A stretch of DNA of 64,000 bases, from positions 62,001 through 126,000 of the forward strand of contig JBGAQH010000002.1 of the NCBI GenBank assembly GCA_044220875.1, read 5' to 3'. The notes under the pieces were generated by a model. It ran no database searches and had not been told where the DNA came from. It was given only the letters and a program-made list of their open reading frames with translations. Each line of letters starts with the position of its first letter. Position 1 is the first letter of the stretch. This document shows, piece after piece, positions 36,932-46,469 of the stretch. The position numbers and the translations under genes were made by a program. The DNA is from JAEUIT01 sp044220875. GTDB lineage: Bacteria; Planctomycetota; Phycisphaerae; Phycisphaerales; SM1A02.

Positions 36932-37484
36932 CGGTGACTCCTTCGTTGAAGCGCGGGATCGCGGACGGGCCGTTGTCGGACCGATCGCTCAGAGCCGCGG
37001 CGATGCGTTGCACCCGATGGACCCCGCGATTGGGCACCCGACTGCGTCGTTGATCTGCCAGACTGCGGAGGGCTCGCGTGGCGTCGTCGCCTCGCGCCCT
37101 CCCCGCACGGCGCCAACGGCGGCCGGATCGACAGCGATGGTTCCGCTACCGAAGTCCATGGCGGGCATCGTATCGCCGATACTCAGGTCTGTAATTCGCC
37201 AGAATGGATTTCCTGGTCGAAACCCCGCTGCGGGCCGGAGTTGGGGCGATCACCACCCGCGTCGATCACGGCGATCGCTTCCCAAGGCCCTCTGAAGGCG
37301 TATCGCCGAATCTTCGTCGCTGTTCTTTGGTATCGACCGCACCAGCGAATCGCAGCGAGGTGTCCGGCGCTCCGGCACCGACGGCAACTCGAGCGCCCAC
37401 ATCCCCCACCTGCCGGTGGCTCCCTTGCATCGCACACTCGCGGTGTTTCGCGCGGCGGCGTCTCGCGCCGAGGCCCCCACTACG
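36932..37484. other. Divergent intergenic region upstream of the por/kor run
   Basis: This 553-base gap holds the por operon promoter and that of the divergent peptidase gene. A 13-base inverted repeat, GTATCGCCGATAC, lies at 37170-37182, and its first ten bases recur at 37300-37309. These could be operator half-sites. I found no convincing small gene and no clear sigma70 promoter. Confidence 0.35.
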
Positions 37485-39470
37485 ATGCCGCGCATGCTCA
37501 CCGCGATCCTCGTGACGGCGTGCCTTGGACAGACAGTCGATCACCAACAGCTGCATGTCGCCATCGATCCAGCCGCCCATTCGATCAGCGTCGCCTCGCA
37601 GATCGCCATCACGAAAGACACCCGCGGCAACGGCCATCTGGCGTTTCTCCTCAGCGAGCACGTGACGGTCTCGAAGCTCCTGGTCGACGGCAAGCCCGCG
37701 ACCCATCACGATGCGCCGGCGGGCGATGGGACGGTTCGGATTGACGTCGAGCTCCCCGCGAACGCGACGCTCCTCGAGCTCACCGGCAGCGGTCGCTTCG
37801 AGCAGGACGTCGCAGCCGGCGAGCGGCCAGGGCAGATCCACAACTTCTCGGTGGACGCGACCATCGGCCCAACCGGCGTCTTCCTGTCGGACGGCTCCGC
37901 CTGGCATCCGCGGCCGCTCGACGCCCAAGGCCACACGCTGCTCCATCCGATCGGCGTGACCATCGATGCAGTCGACGGATGGGCGTTCGTTGCGAGCGGC
38001 GATCCCGTCGACGGCGGCGAACTCAACGTTGCGCGCTGGAACTGGAAGACGCCGCGGGCCGTCGACGGGCTCGCCCTCGTCGGCAACCGCCACGAGTTGC
38101 ATGGCGTCATGCACTCGACCAAGGAGGGGCCGGTCGAGATCGTCATGCACGTTCCGGCCGAACACGCGGCCATCGCGGAGATGTACCTGAAGGCGGCGGA
38201 GAAGTACCTCGACCTCTACGTGCCGCTCCTCGGACGCTTCCCCTACCGCCGATTCAGCATCGTCGAGAACTTCTTTTCCTCGGGCTTCGCCTACCCGGGC
38301 TTCACGCTCCTCGGACCGCAGGTCGTGGCGATGGCCCCGCGCTCGCTCGTCCCCGGCTATCTCGACCACGAGCTGCTGCACAACTGGTGGGGCAACGGCG
38401 TGTACGTCGGCCCCGGCGACGGCAACTGGTGCGAGGCGCTCACGAGCTACGGCGCGAACTACTGGCGGCGCATCGCCGACGACGGCCCCGCCGCCGGTCG
38501 CGCGTACCGGCGCGACACGCTCATGAAGCTCTCGACCGATCCGACCTCGCTCGACAACGGAGCGCTTGGCACCTTCGGCTCGGCGAACCCCGCGATCCCC
38601 GGCCCGGACCGCTTCGTCGGCTACGACAAGGGGGCGTTCGTCTTCTTCATGCTGGACGACGTGCTCACCGAAGCGACCCACGCACCGCGCGACGACCGCG
38701 GCACCGCGCTCTGGTCCTGCCTCCGCCGCTTCGCCGAGGCGCACCTGGGCGGATACGCGACATGGGCGGACATGCAGACCGCCTGCGAGGCCGCTGCGCC
38801 CGAGCGCCCGAAGGGTTGGCTGGACGGCTTCTTCCGACAGTGGGTGCGCGAGCACGCGGTGCCGACCACGGTCGTCGCCGGCGCCGCCGATCCGGTGAGC
38901 GGCTTCCTCGCCCAGCTTCCCGGCGCCGCGGGCCAGACGGTGAACGTCGCATACGCGAGCGGCGGCGAGTCCTGTGAGATCGATCCAGACTTCCGCATCT
39001 ATCGCGTGATGCCCGAGCAGCAGCTCGTCCCGACCGTCGCCGGCACCACCGGGCCCGGCGGACTCCAGGCGATCACCGAGGAGAGGCGAAAGGAAGTCGA
39101 AGCCTACCTGCCGCAGCTCGAGGCCGCGGACAAGGGCGAGAATCTGGTGATCATCGGCCGCGCGGCGCTGGCCAGGAACGCGGCGCTCATCGCCCGCACC
39201 GCGAATCCGATCACCTGCGACGAGGCGAGCTTCACGGTCGGCGGAAAGGCCTGGAAGGGCGCCGACAACGCCGTGCTGCACACGATGCACCATCCCGACC
39301 GCCCCGGCCGCTACATCACCGTCTTCCTCGCCAACGGCGACGCCGGCTGGAGCAGGCTCCGGCTCATGCGCTTCTACGGCCGAGACACCACGATCGTCTG
39401 GGAGGGCGAGAAGGTCATCGACCGTCGCGCGTTCGAGCCGGATCGACGTGTGCACCTGTCGAAGCGTTAG
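37485..39470 (+). CDS. M1-family-like zinc metallopeptidase, exported
   Basis: The 661-residue protein has a short signal peptide (MLTAILVTACLGQT), a beta-rich N-terminal domain and a gluzincin site HELLHNWWGN at 295-304. Glu317 (NWCEAL) follows as the probable third zinc ligand. M1 enzymes have 18 residues between the second His and this Glu; here there are 17. The YPGFTLLGPQ strand also fits the M1 fold. The C-terminal part (YRVMPEQQLVP, LVIIGRAALARN) is an extra domain of unknown role, rather like a nucleotide-free Rossmann fragment. The ATG at 37485 is used; 37494 is also possible. It is likely periplasmic or surface. Confidence 0.8.
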   Translation: MPRMLTAILVTACLGQTVDHQQLHVAIDPAAHSISVASQIAITKDTRGNGHLAFLLSEHVTVSKLLVDGKPATHHDAPAGDGTVRIDVELPANATLLELTGSGRFEQDVAAGERPGQIHNFSVDATIGPTGVFLSDGSAWHPRPLDAQGHTLLHPIGVTIDAVDGWAFVASGDPVDGGELNVARWNWKTPRAVDGLALVGNRHELHGVMHSTKEGPVEIVMHVPAEHAAIAEMYLKAAEKYLDLYVPLLGRFPYRRFSIVENFFSSGFAYPGFTLLGPQVVAMAPRSLVPGYLDHELLHNWWGNGVYVGPGDGNWCEALTSYGANYWRRIADDGPAAGRAYRRDTLMKLSTDPTSLDNGALGTFGSANPAIPGPDRFVGYDKGAFVFFMLDDVLTEATHAPRDDRGTALWSCLRRFAEAHLGGYATWADMQTACEAAAPERPKGWLDGFFRQWVREHAVPTTVVAGAADPVSGFLAQLPGAAGQTVNVAYASGGESCEIDPDFRIYRVMPEQQLVPTVAGTTGPGGLQAITEERRKEVEAYLPQLEAADKGENLVIIGRAALARNAALIARTANPITCDEASFTVGGKAWKGADNAVLHTMHHPDRPGRYITVFLANGDAGWSRLRLMRFYGRDTTIVWEGEKVIDRRAFEPDRRVHLSKR

Positions 39471-39509
39471 GTCGCGGCGGGAGACCGATCGCGGCGCGAC
39501 GTCCCGATG

Positions 39510-39626
39510 TCAGAGACGACCCAGCAGATAGAACACGATCACGAAGAGGATGATCGCGCCGAAGATCCCTCCGCCCCACTTGTATGCCGCGAATCCGGCG
39601 ATGCCTGTCCTGATGAGCCTGTTCAT
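39510..39626 (-). CDS. 38-residue single-helix membrane protein
   Basis: This short frame starts with ATG, has AGAGGGGA about five bases upstream and ends in TGA. The product begins MNRLIRTGIAGFAAYKWGGG; then comes a hydrophobic helix (FGAIILFVIVFYLLG) ending GRL. The basic N terminus, single membrane span and good ribosome site argue for a real small membrane protein. Its stop is about 40 bases from that of the convergent peptidase gene. The function is unknown. Confidence 0.7.
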   Translation of the reverse strand: MNRLIRTGIAGFAAYKWGGGIFGAIILFVIVFYLLGRL

Positions 39627-39996
39627 GGAGTTCCCCTCTGGGCGAATGCGCGGTCTCGCGCCGCGGGGGCGCCACGGAGGACGCCCGGCCGAGATCCGCT
39701 CCCGACCCTACGTCGGGCTTCGTCGAACGCGACCGGCGCCCCAGCCCTTTCGATCGAATTCGGTGGATCGCCCTACGGCGGCGCGCGCAGCACCGGAGGC
39801 GGCGCTTGCGCATGCCCGACACGTCACGGGCCGTCGCGTGCGGCAACCACCGCCCGGATTGCCGGCGTGATGCGGAAGGCGGCGGCGGCGAGGCGTGCCG
39901 GGCGCCATGCGATCGGGCATTTCTTGGAAATACCGGAGGATTCGGCCGGGACGACATGGCGCTCGGCCCGCGCATCGCGGACGATCTCCGCCCGCC
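39627..39996. other. 370-base gap without a recognised gene
   Basis: It contains the leader of the small membrane-protein gene and the upstream region of the TPR kinase. Nothing resembling an RNA gene or repeat was found; several short frames look like random GC-rich sequence. Confidence 0.4.
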
Positions 39997-42900
39997 ATGG
40001 CTGACGACACCGAAGAGTCTCCGCGCGCACCGCACCCCGATCCCGACGCGACGCTCGCCTCGCTGAGCGGGGTCGAGATCGACGACTCCGTCGCGCTTCG
40101 CGAGACCCCGGGCACGAGGATCGGCCCCTATCGGCTCGTTCAACTGATCGGCGAGGGCGGCTTCGGCTCGGTGTTCATGGCCGAGCAGGAGCGCCCCGTT
40201 GTCCGCACGGTCGCCCTCAAGATCATCAAGCTCGGCATGGACACGCGGCAGGTCGTGGCCCGCTTCGAGCAGGAGCGGCAGGCGCTGGCCCTGATGGACC
40301 ATCCGGGCATCGCACGCGTCTTCGACGCCGGGGCCACCGAAGCGGGGCGCCCCTACTTCGTGATGGAGCTCGTGCGCGGCGAACCGATCACCACCTACTG
40401 CGATCGGCAGAGGCTTCCGATCGTCGAGCGGCTCGCGCTCTTCGTGCAGGTCTGCGCCGCCGTCCAGCATGCCCACGTCAAGGGCATCATCCATCGCGAC
40501 CTGAAGCCGTCGAACGTCCTCGTCTCGACCCAGGACGGCGCGGCGCAGCCGAAGGTCATCGACTTCGGCATCGCCAAGGCCACCGCGGCGAAGCTCACCG
40601 AGAAGACGCTCGTCACCGAGCGGCGCTCGCTCATCGGGACGCCGGAATACATGAGTCCCGAGCAATCCGAGGGATCGCTCGACATCGACACCCGCTCGGA
40701 CGTCTACTCGCTCGGCGTCCTCCTCTACGAGCTCGTGACGGGGACGACCCCCTTCAGCGGCCGCGACCTGCGATCCGTCGGATATGCCGAGATCCAGCGC
40801 ATCATCCGCGAGGTCGATCCCCCGCGCCCGTCGACGCGCATCGGCCAGTCGACCGAGACCATCATCGGCGTCGCGGAACGCCGCCAGGTCCCGCCGAATC
40901 GCCTGGGCACGATCGTCCGCGGCGAGCTCGACTGGATCGTGATGCGGGCCCTCGAGAAGGACCGGCGGCGGCGCTACGAGTCGGCCAGCGCCCTCGCCGC
41001 CGACGTGGTCCGCCACCTCGCGGGAGAGGCCGTCGTCGCCGCGCCGCCCAGCGCGACCTATCGCTTCGGGAAATTCGTGCGCCGCCACCGCGGCGCAGCC
41101 GTCGCGGTCGCTTCGGTGGCCATCGCGCTCCTCGCCGGCGTCGCGGCCTTCGCCTGGCAGGCCAAGGTCGCCAACGACCAGCGGGACCGGGCGATCGCGG
41201 CCGAGCGCGAGACCGAGCAGCGGGCCGATGAGCTCGAGCGGGTCGCTGCCTTCCAGTCCCGCATGCTCGAGCAGATCGACCCCGCCGCGGCCGGCGCCCG
41301 CCTCACCGAGGAGGTCACCGCACGGCTCGCCGCGGCCATGGCCAGCGACCGCATCAGCGACGACGACCAGGCGGCGCGGTCGCGGGCCTTCGCGGGCGAG
41401 TGGCGCCTGGTGAACGCGACCGACGTCGCCCGCCAGCTCATCGACCGCACAATCCTCCAGCCCGCCGTCGCGGCGATCGACCGCGACTTCGCCGGCCAGC
41501 CGCTCGTCGGCGCCCGCCTGCGGAAGTCGATCGCCGACCTCTACCGAACCCTCGGTCTCTACGAGGAGGCGCTGCCGCTGCTGCGCTCGGCGCTCGAGAT
41601 CCGCGTCCGCCTCCTCGGCGCCGACGATTTCCTGTCGCTGCAGGCCCTCAGCAACTACGCCGATCTCCTGCGGGCCCAGGGAAAGTTCGAGGAAGCGGCG
41701 CCGCTGGTGCGCGAGGCGCTCGATCGCTGTCGAAGGGCGCTGGGCAACGACCACCGCCTGACGATGACGGCGATGAACAACATGGGATACCTGCTCAACG
41801 CCCAGGGGAGGGCCGAGGAGGGCCTGCCCTACCTGAACGAAGCGTTAGACACGCAGCGCCGCGTGCTGGGCGAGGACGACCGCGAGACGCTCACCTCCCT
41901 CGAGAACATGGGCCTGCTTCTCCAGGGCCAGGGAAAGCTCGCCGAGGCCGAGGACTGCCTGCGAAGGACGCTCGACGGCCGACGGCGCACGCTCGCGGCG
42001 GACGACCCCGACACGGTCCGCGCCCTCGTGAACACCTCCTTCGTCCTGATCAACCAGAGTCGATTCGCGGAAGCCGAGCCCCTCGTCCGCGAGGGCCTCG
42101 AGCGCGACAGGCGGACCCTCGGCGACGATCATCCCGACACGATCGCCGCCCTCAACAACCTCGCGTTCGCCATCCAGAACCAGGGTCGGCTCGCCGAGGC
42201 CGAGCCCTTCCTGCGCGAGGCGGTCATGCGATACCGGCGCGTGCTCGGCGACGACCATCCGGACACGATGGCGGGAATCAACAACCTCGGCATCCTGCTG
42301 CAGGACCTCAACAGGATCGACGAGGCCGAGAAGCTCCTGCGCGAGGCGCTCGACCTGCGGCGGCGGGCGCTCGGCGAGGACCATCCCCGGACGCTGGACT
42401 CGATCGGAAACGTCGGCCGGCTCCTGCAGTCGACGAATCGCCTCGACGAGGCCGAGCCCTTCCTCCGCGAGGCGCTCGATCGCAAGCGGCGCCTGCGCGG
42501 CGAGGAACACCCCGACACGCTCACCTCGATCAACAACCTCGGCGCCCTCTTCCAGTCCCAGGGCAAGTACGCCGACGCGGAGCGGATGTTTCGGGAGGCC
42601 ATGGAGAAGTGCAGGCGCGTCCTCGGCGAGGGCCACGCCAACACGCTCATCACGACCATCAACACCGGCGCGGCGCTGCGGGCCGGGGGCCCCCGCGCCG
42701 AGGCGGTCGAGCTCCTGACCGGCGTCGAGGCCAAGGCCCGCGCCGCGTTCACCGGCGCCTACGGACGGTGGGTCGCGAAGCTCCTCACCGATCTCGGCCG
42801 GGCGAAGGCGGCGCTGGGCGAGTTCGCCGAGGCCGAGACGCGGCTGCTCGAGGCCCAGCCGATGCAGGTCGCGACGCGCGGTCCGGCGCACGCCGACACG

Positions 42901-43032
42901 CGGACGTGCACGCAGGCGCTTGTCGATCTCTACGAGGCCTGGGAAGCCGCGGACCCGGGCAAGGGCCACGCGGCCAGGGCGACGCCGTGGCGCACCGCGC
43001 TCGAGGCGATGGGCGCTCCGGCGTCGCGCTAG
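39997..43032 (+). CDS. Ser/Thr protein kinase with C-terminal kinesin-light-chain-type TPR array
   Basis: The 1011-residue protein has a kinase domain from about residue 45: IGEGGFGSVF glycine loop, VALKIIK lysine, HRDLKPSN, DFG and YMSPEQ. A transmembrane helix (GAAVAVASVAIALLAGVAAF) sits near residue 370. About nine 42-residue TPRs at roughly 515-900 have the consensus DHPDT...NNLG..L..QGR..EAE..LREAL..RRR.LG, typical of the KLC type and of planctomycete kinases. The TPR region is expected to bind partners outside the membrane. No sigma factor is adjacent. The start ATG follows CCCGCC with no clear ribosome site. Confidence 0.93.
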   Translation: MADDTEESPRAPHPDPDATLASLSGVEIDDSVALRETPGTRIGPYRLVQLIGEGGFGSVFMAEQERPVVRTVALKIIKLGMDTRQVVARFEQERQALALMDHPGIARVFDAGATEAGRPYFVMELVRGEPITTYCDRQRLPIVERLALFVQVCAAVQHAHVKGIIHRDLKPSNVLVSTQDGAAQPKVIDFGIAKATAAKLTEKTLVTERRSLIGTPEYMSPEQSEGSLDIDTRSDVYSLGVLLYELVTGTTPFSGRDLRSVGYAEIQRIIREVDPPRPSTRIGQSTETIIGVAERRQVPPNRLGTIVRGELDWIVMRALEKDRRRRYESASALAADVVRHLAGEAVVAAPPSATYRFGKFVRRHRGAAVAVASVAIALLAGVAAFAWQAKVANDQRDRAIAAERETEQRADELERVAAFQSRMLEQIDPAAAGARLTEEVTARLAAAMASDRISDDDQAARSRAFAGEWRLVNATDVARQLIDRTILQPAVAAIDRDFAGQPLVGARLRKSIADLYRTLGLYEEALPLLRSALEIRVRLLGADDFLSLQALSNYADLLRAQGKFEEAAPLVREALDRCRRALGNDHRLTMTAMNNMGYLLNAQGRAEEGLPYLNEALDTQRRVLGEDDRETLTSLENMGLLLQGQGKLAEAEDCLRRTLDGRRRTLAADDPDTVRALVNTSFVLINQSRFAEAEPLVREGLERDRRTLGDDHPDTIAALNNLAFAIQNQGRLAEAEPFLREAVMRYRRVLGDDHPDTMAGINNLGILLQDLNRIDEAEKLLREALDLRRRALGEDHPRTLDSIGNVGRLLQSTNRLDEAEPFLREALDRKRRLRGEEHPDTLTSINNLGALFQSQGKYADAERMFREAMEKCRRVLGEGHANTLITTINTGAALRAGGPRAEAVELLTGVEAKARAAFTGAYGRWVAKLLTDLGRAKAALGEFAEAETRLLEAQPMQVATRGPAHADTRTCTQALVDLYEAWEAADPGKGHAARATPWRTALEAMGAPASR

Positions 43033-43059
43033 CCGAACGGATCGTCCGCGCGCAGAGCG

Positions 43060-45852
43060 TTAGCCCGTCCAGGCGCCGAGCACGATCCCGAGGTCGCCGG
43101 GGCCGACCGTCCCGTCGCCGTCGAGGTCCGCCGTCGCCGGCGAGCCCCATGCCCCGAGCAGGATCGCGACGTCTCCGGCGTCGACATGCCCGTCGCCGTT
43201 GAGGTCGGCGCCAGGCGCCGCCGGCGCCGCGACGACCTCGAAGAAGACGTACGCCGGCGTGGGCAGGTCCGGCGAGGCGACCGAGATGAGCACCGGCCCG
43301 AGGCCGGTGGGCACGACCTGCATCGGCGCCTTCCCGGCTTCGTCGGTGAGCTGCGTCGTCGCGCTGCCGTCCTCCGTGCGCTCGCCGCGCCCGAACTCGA
43401 CCGCACCGACCAGCCGGGTGAAGATGACCGGGAGCCCGACCGAAGGCTCGAACTGGCTCTCGAGCGTCGCGACGAAGCTCGGGATGCTGTCAAGCGACGC
43501 CGAAAGCGCCGGCCCCGCAACGTGGACCTGGTCGCCCTCGCGCGGGCAGGTGCCGCCGCCCGCGAAATTCCCCTCCTCGTCCTGCACCGCGAGGAAGTGC
43601 GACTCGGCCGCCGACGCGTCCGCCGGGATCGGGATGTCGCCGTCGAAGCCGCCGTCGGCATCGAGCGTGCCGGTCATGATCACCTCATCGTCGAAGAGCA
43701 CGCTGAACGGGGCCAGCGGCGTCAGCCCGCAGACGGCGATGGGATAGCCGGCGCCGGGCGTCGGAACGCCGTTGCCGAAGGTCGTCAGCAGCGGATCCTC
43801 GAGCCAGGCGCGAAGGTGGAGGTCCATCGTCTCGGTCGATGCGACGCCACCGGGCGTCGAGGTCGCGATGCCGATCGGCACCACGCTCGGCGAGTCGGGG
43901 ACGAGCGACACCGGAAGACCCAGGCTTTCCTTCGGCACCATGAAGCGAATGCTCGATGCGACGGTCTGCGTGAAGTCAGAACCGGTCATGCAAGGAATCG
44001 AGATCACCGGCTCGATCGCGACATCGTCCATCGGCGTCACCGATCCGTCGGCCAGATGCCGCACGAGGCCGGTGATCGCATAGGGCTCGCCCGCGCCGCC
44101 CACGGTCAGTTCGATGGCGTGCTCGATGCCCGCGAATCCCATATATGGAACTCCCGTCGCGACGTTGCCGTCGCTATTGAATGCCCATGCGTAGTGGACA
44201 TCGACGGCGCCGGCGAAGATCCCCGCGAGGCGAATCGTGCCGTACAGCTCCGCCTCGCCGTCGACGGCAATCGCCGTCAGGTCCTCGAGCGTCGCGAAGC
44301 CCGGACCGTCGGCGGCCGGAGCGCCGCCCGACGGCGCGCGGGTGCCGGTCTGGTGCGGAACGCGTCCCTCCGGAAAGTCCTTGTCGAACTGGGCCGCGCA
44401 CCGTCCCGTCTCGAGCCGGTGGCGGCGCACCGTCGCCGACTGCGCCGTGGTGAGCGTCGTGTTCGATTCCGTCACGACCGGATTGACGAGATTGTTGGGA
44501 TGGGACTCGGGCGGGACGTGACCGCCGCCGTCCGCGACGCCCGGATTGCCCGGCGTCGCGGGCTCAACCCGGTGACCGGAACCCAACCCGTGGATGTGGG
44601 CGATCTCGTGGGCGATGATCACGCCGGTCGCCTCGGCGTTGTACGTGCCGTCCTCTTCCGTGGCCTTGGTCACGATCGCGGACGGAGTTCCGGGCGAGGC
44701 GATGCCCGCCGCGCTCACGGTGAGGCCATTCTCGTCCTCGGCCGTGATCGAATGGACGAAGGAGATTTTCAGGCCGCGACCGCCGGGGAGCGCCCGCACC
44801 TCGCCGAGGCCCGCGCGATGGACCGCGTTCACCTCGTTGGCTCCCGCATTCGGCGAGTGGACGTCGCCGTCGCCGTTCGCGTCGCCGGCGGTGGCGTTCA
44901 TGGTCGGGGGCCGCACGACATGAAGCTCCATGCCGCAGCGGGCGCGGCGAAGAACGCGATTCGCCTCGCGGATCGCGGACTCGGCCTCCGCCGCCGTGAC
45001 GTTCGCGTTGTTGTAGATGTTGATGACGACGGGCACGTGGGTGTTGGCCTCTCGCGTCCCGTTCAGGTGAATCTGCGGTCCCTGGCCCTCGGCCGTTCCC
45101 GTGACGAGCGCCGCGGCCGCGGCGCAGGCCATCGCGCCGCGCGCCACGGTCGACGCCGAATGACGTCGCCGCGAGCGCGTCGCCATCGCCGCGACCGCCA
45201 GGAGCGAGAGCGCCCCCGGAGCCGGCGTGCCGAACGCCTTCGAGCTGATCGCCTCGTCAAATCCCGTGCCGGTCGAATCGGGAGGCAGCAGCGTGGCGAG
45301 CGCATCGGGCAGCGACGCGCCGTCGGCGAGACCGAGGCCGAAGCCGTCGTTGGCGCTGCCGTAGCTCGCGCCGTACGTGGCGTTGTAGCTCCCGTTCGCG
45401 GTCACGATCTGGAGCATGATCGTGTCGATCGCAAAGATCCCGTCCCCGGTGTCGGTGAGCACGCCGCTCAGTCCGATCGTGCCGCTCGCCAGCGTCGAGA
45501 AGAACGACGGATCGATGGTCGCGGCGAGCCAACCGGTCCCGAACGCCCCCTGGTCGACGAGTGGGGAACCAGGCCAGGAGGCACTGCCGAACATCTGGTC
45601 GGAGGCGTCAAAGACCGAGTTCGGGTGACTTGGATCGAAGAGGCGCAGCATGTTCACCTCGTGGCCAAGAAGCGTTCGGTGGGCGGTCAGCCCGGCCGTG
45701 TCGACGATGAATGTCGCCGAGAGGATCGGCTCCTGGATCGGAGCGAAGACGAAGCTCCCCGAAGCGCGGTCGTGAAGCGCCATGGAGATGGCTGCGGATG
45801 CGACAGCAGCGAGCGCCAGCGGCGCCCGACGCGAGCGGGATCGCGAACTCAT
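43060..45852 (-). CDS. In-frame fusion: PEP-CTERM-like protein + metzincin-like protein + dockerin-like pair
   Basis: The single 930-codon frame reads like two exported proteins joined. Residues 1-230 have a signal peptide and a secreted domain, ending in TPAPGALSLLAVAAMATRSRRR, a PEP-CTERM-like sorting tail of the type seen in Phycisphaerae. A second signal-peptide-like stretch follows at 238-257 (RGAMACAAAAALVTGTAEGQ). The metalloprotease-like domain has HEIAHIHGLGSGH at 415-427; in classical metzincins the third His is two residues nearer. The C terminus has DLNGDGHVDAGD...LLGAWG and DLDGDGTVGPGDLG...LGAW loops. An internal ATG (45132) would give the second half alone. Confidence 0.75.
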   Translation of the reverse strand: MSSRSRSRRAPLALAAVASAAISMALHDRASGSFVFAPIQEPILSATFIVDTAGLTAHRTLLGHEVNMLRLFDPSHPNSVFDASDQMFGSASWPGSPLVDQGAFGTGWLAATIDPSFFSTLASGTIGLSGVLTDTGDGIFAIDTIMLQIVTANGSYNATYGASYGSANDGFGLGLADGASLPDALATLLPPDSTGTGFDEAISSKAFGTPAPGALSLLAVAAMATRSRRRHSASTVARGAMACAAAAALVTGTAEGQGPQIHLNGTREANTHVPVVINIYNNANVTAAEAESAIREANRVLRRARCGMELHVVRPPTMNATAGDANGDGDVHSPNAGANEVNAVHRAGLGEVRALPGGRGLKISFVHSITAEDENGLTVSAAGIASPGTPSAIVTKATEEDGTYNAEATGVIIAHEIAHIHGLGSGHRVEPATPGNPGVADGGGHVPPESHPNNLVNPVVTESNTTLTTAQSATVRRHRLETGRCAAQFDKDFPEGRVPHQTGTRAPSGGAPAADGPGFATLEDLTAIAVDGEAELYGTIRLAGIFAGAVDVHYAWAFNSDGNVATGVPYMGFAGIEHAIELTVGGAGEPYAITGLVRHLADGSVTPMDDVAIEPVISIPCMTGSDFTQTVASSIRFMVPKESLGLPVSLVPDSPSVVPIGIATSTPGGVASTETMDLHLRAWLEDPLLTTFGNGVPTPGAGYPIAVCGLTPLAPFSVLFDDEVIMTGTLDADGGFDGDIPIPADASAAESHFLAVQDEEGNFAGGGTCPREGDQVHVAGPALSASLDSIPSFVATLESQFEPSVGLPVIFTRLVGAVEFGRGERTEDGSATTQLTDEAGKAPMQVVPTGLGPVLISVASPDLPTPAYVFFEVVAAPAAPGADLNGDGHVDAGDVAILLGAWGSPATADLDGDGTVGPGDLGIVLGAWTG

Positions 45853-45992
45853 GGAAGTCCCCTTTCCTTCGTCGCCTCGTCGGCGGACACGCGACGTCTG
45901 GCACGATGTCAGGCAATGGCGCGCCGATCGGCGGCGGGACTCGTTTCGCCATGGAGTGTACGGCGCGGCGCCGCGCTGCTCGCCCTCTCTCT

Positions 45993-46030
45993 CGCATCAA
46001 GCCAGTCGCATCAAGCCAGTCGCATCAACG
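45993..46030. repeat. 14-bp direct repeat, about 2.7 copies
   Basis: CGCATCAAGCCAGT is repeated twice in tandem, followed by a partial third copy (CGCATCAA). It lies in the 203-base gap between the fusion gene and the VOC gene, which otherwise shows no gene. Confidence 0.8.
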
Positions 46031-46055
46031 CCCACATCCCATCAATCCGCGATTG

Positions 46056-46451
46056 CTAGACGATCTCGCGGGGCGACGCGAACGCAAGCACATGTCCGTC
46101 CTGGTCAAGGGAGTAGGCGACCGAATGGCCCCAATCCCGCGCTGCGAGCGGACTCAGCTCCCGAGCCCCCGCGGCGATTGCCCGCGCGTGCCATGCGCCG
46201 GCGTCGGACACCACGAGATAGAGCTCCGCGCGCGGCGCTCCGCGGGCCGTTGCGGGATCGGCGATCGCCTCACCAAGGAGGCGCCGAATGCCGGCCTCGG
46301 GCAGGAGGCCGAGCACGCCGCCGCCGGGCAGGTCGAACTCGGTCATGCCCGGCACGTTCAGGCGCGGCGCGATCGCCAATGTCCGGGCGTAGAACGCCAT
46401 CGCGACCGACTGGTCGGCGACATAGAGAATGAAGTGTGATGCGTTTTCCAC
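46056..46451 (-). CDS. VOC-family (glyoxalase/bleomycin-resistance-like) protein
   Basis: The 131-residue protein has the vicinal-oxygen-chelate layout: FILYVADQSVAMAFYARTL, then FDLPGGGVLGLLP, ELYLVVSDAGAWHARAIAAGA and a final DQDGHVLAFA strand. The usual metal ligands are partly absent (no His at the first strand's standard site), so enzymatic activity is uncertain. The GTG start at 46451 is supported by AAGGAG eight bases upstream. It follows modC by only 18 bases on the same strand and may be co-transcribed with the molybdate transporter. Confidence 0.85.
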   Translation of the reverse strand: MENASHFILYVADQSVAMAFYARTLAIAPRLNVPGMTEFDLPGGGVLGLLPEAGIRRLLGEAIADPATARGAPRAELYLVVSDAGAWHARAIAAGARELSPLAARDWGHSVAYSLDQDGHVLAFASPREIV

Positions 46452-46469
46452 GTTCCGCTCCTTTCGACG

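Noticed and set aside
36932..37160. Possible tRNA in the divergent gap before porG
   Set aside because: No T-loop GTTCRA sequence or cloverleaf pairing was found.
37204..37515. Plus-strand 103-codon frame upstream of the peptidase gene
   Set aside because: No domain, Pro/Arg-rich composition, and it runs into the peptidase gene in another frame.
39415..41754. Minus-strand frame of 779 codons opposite the peptidase and TPR kinase
   Set aside because: Antisense to two well-supported genes, no recognisable motifs, and composition typical of a reversed coding frame.
41530..42690. Regular 126-base periodicity that could be mistaken for a DNA repeat array or CRISPR
   Set aside because: It is the coding repeat of the 42-residue TPR units within the kinase gene, with no spacers or identical repeats.
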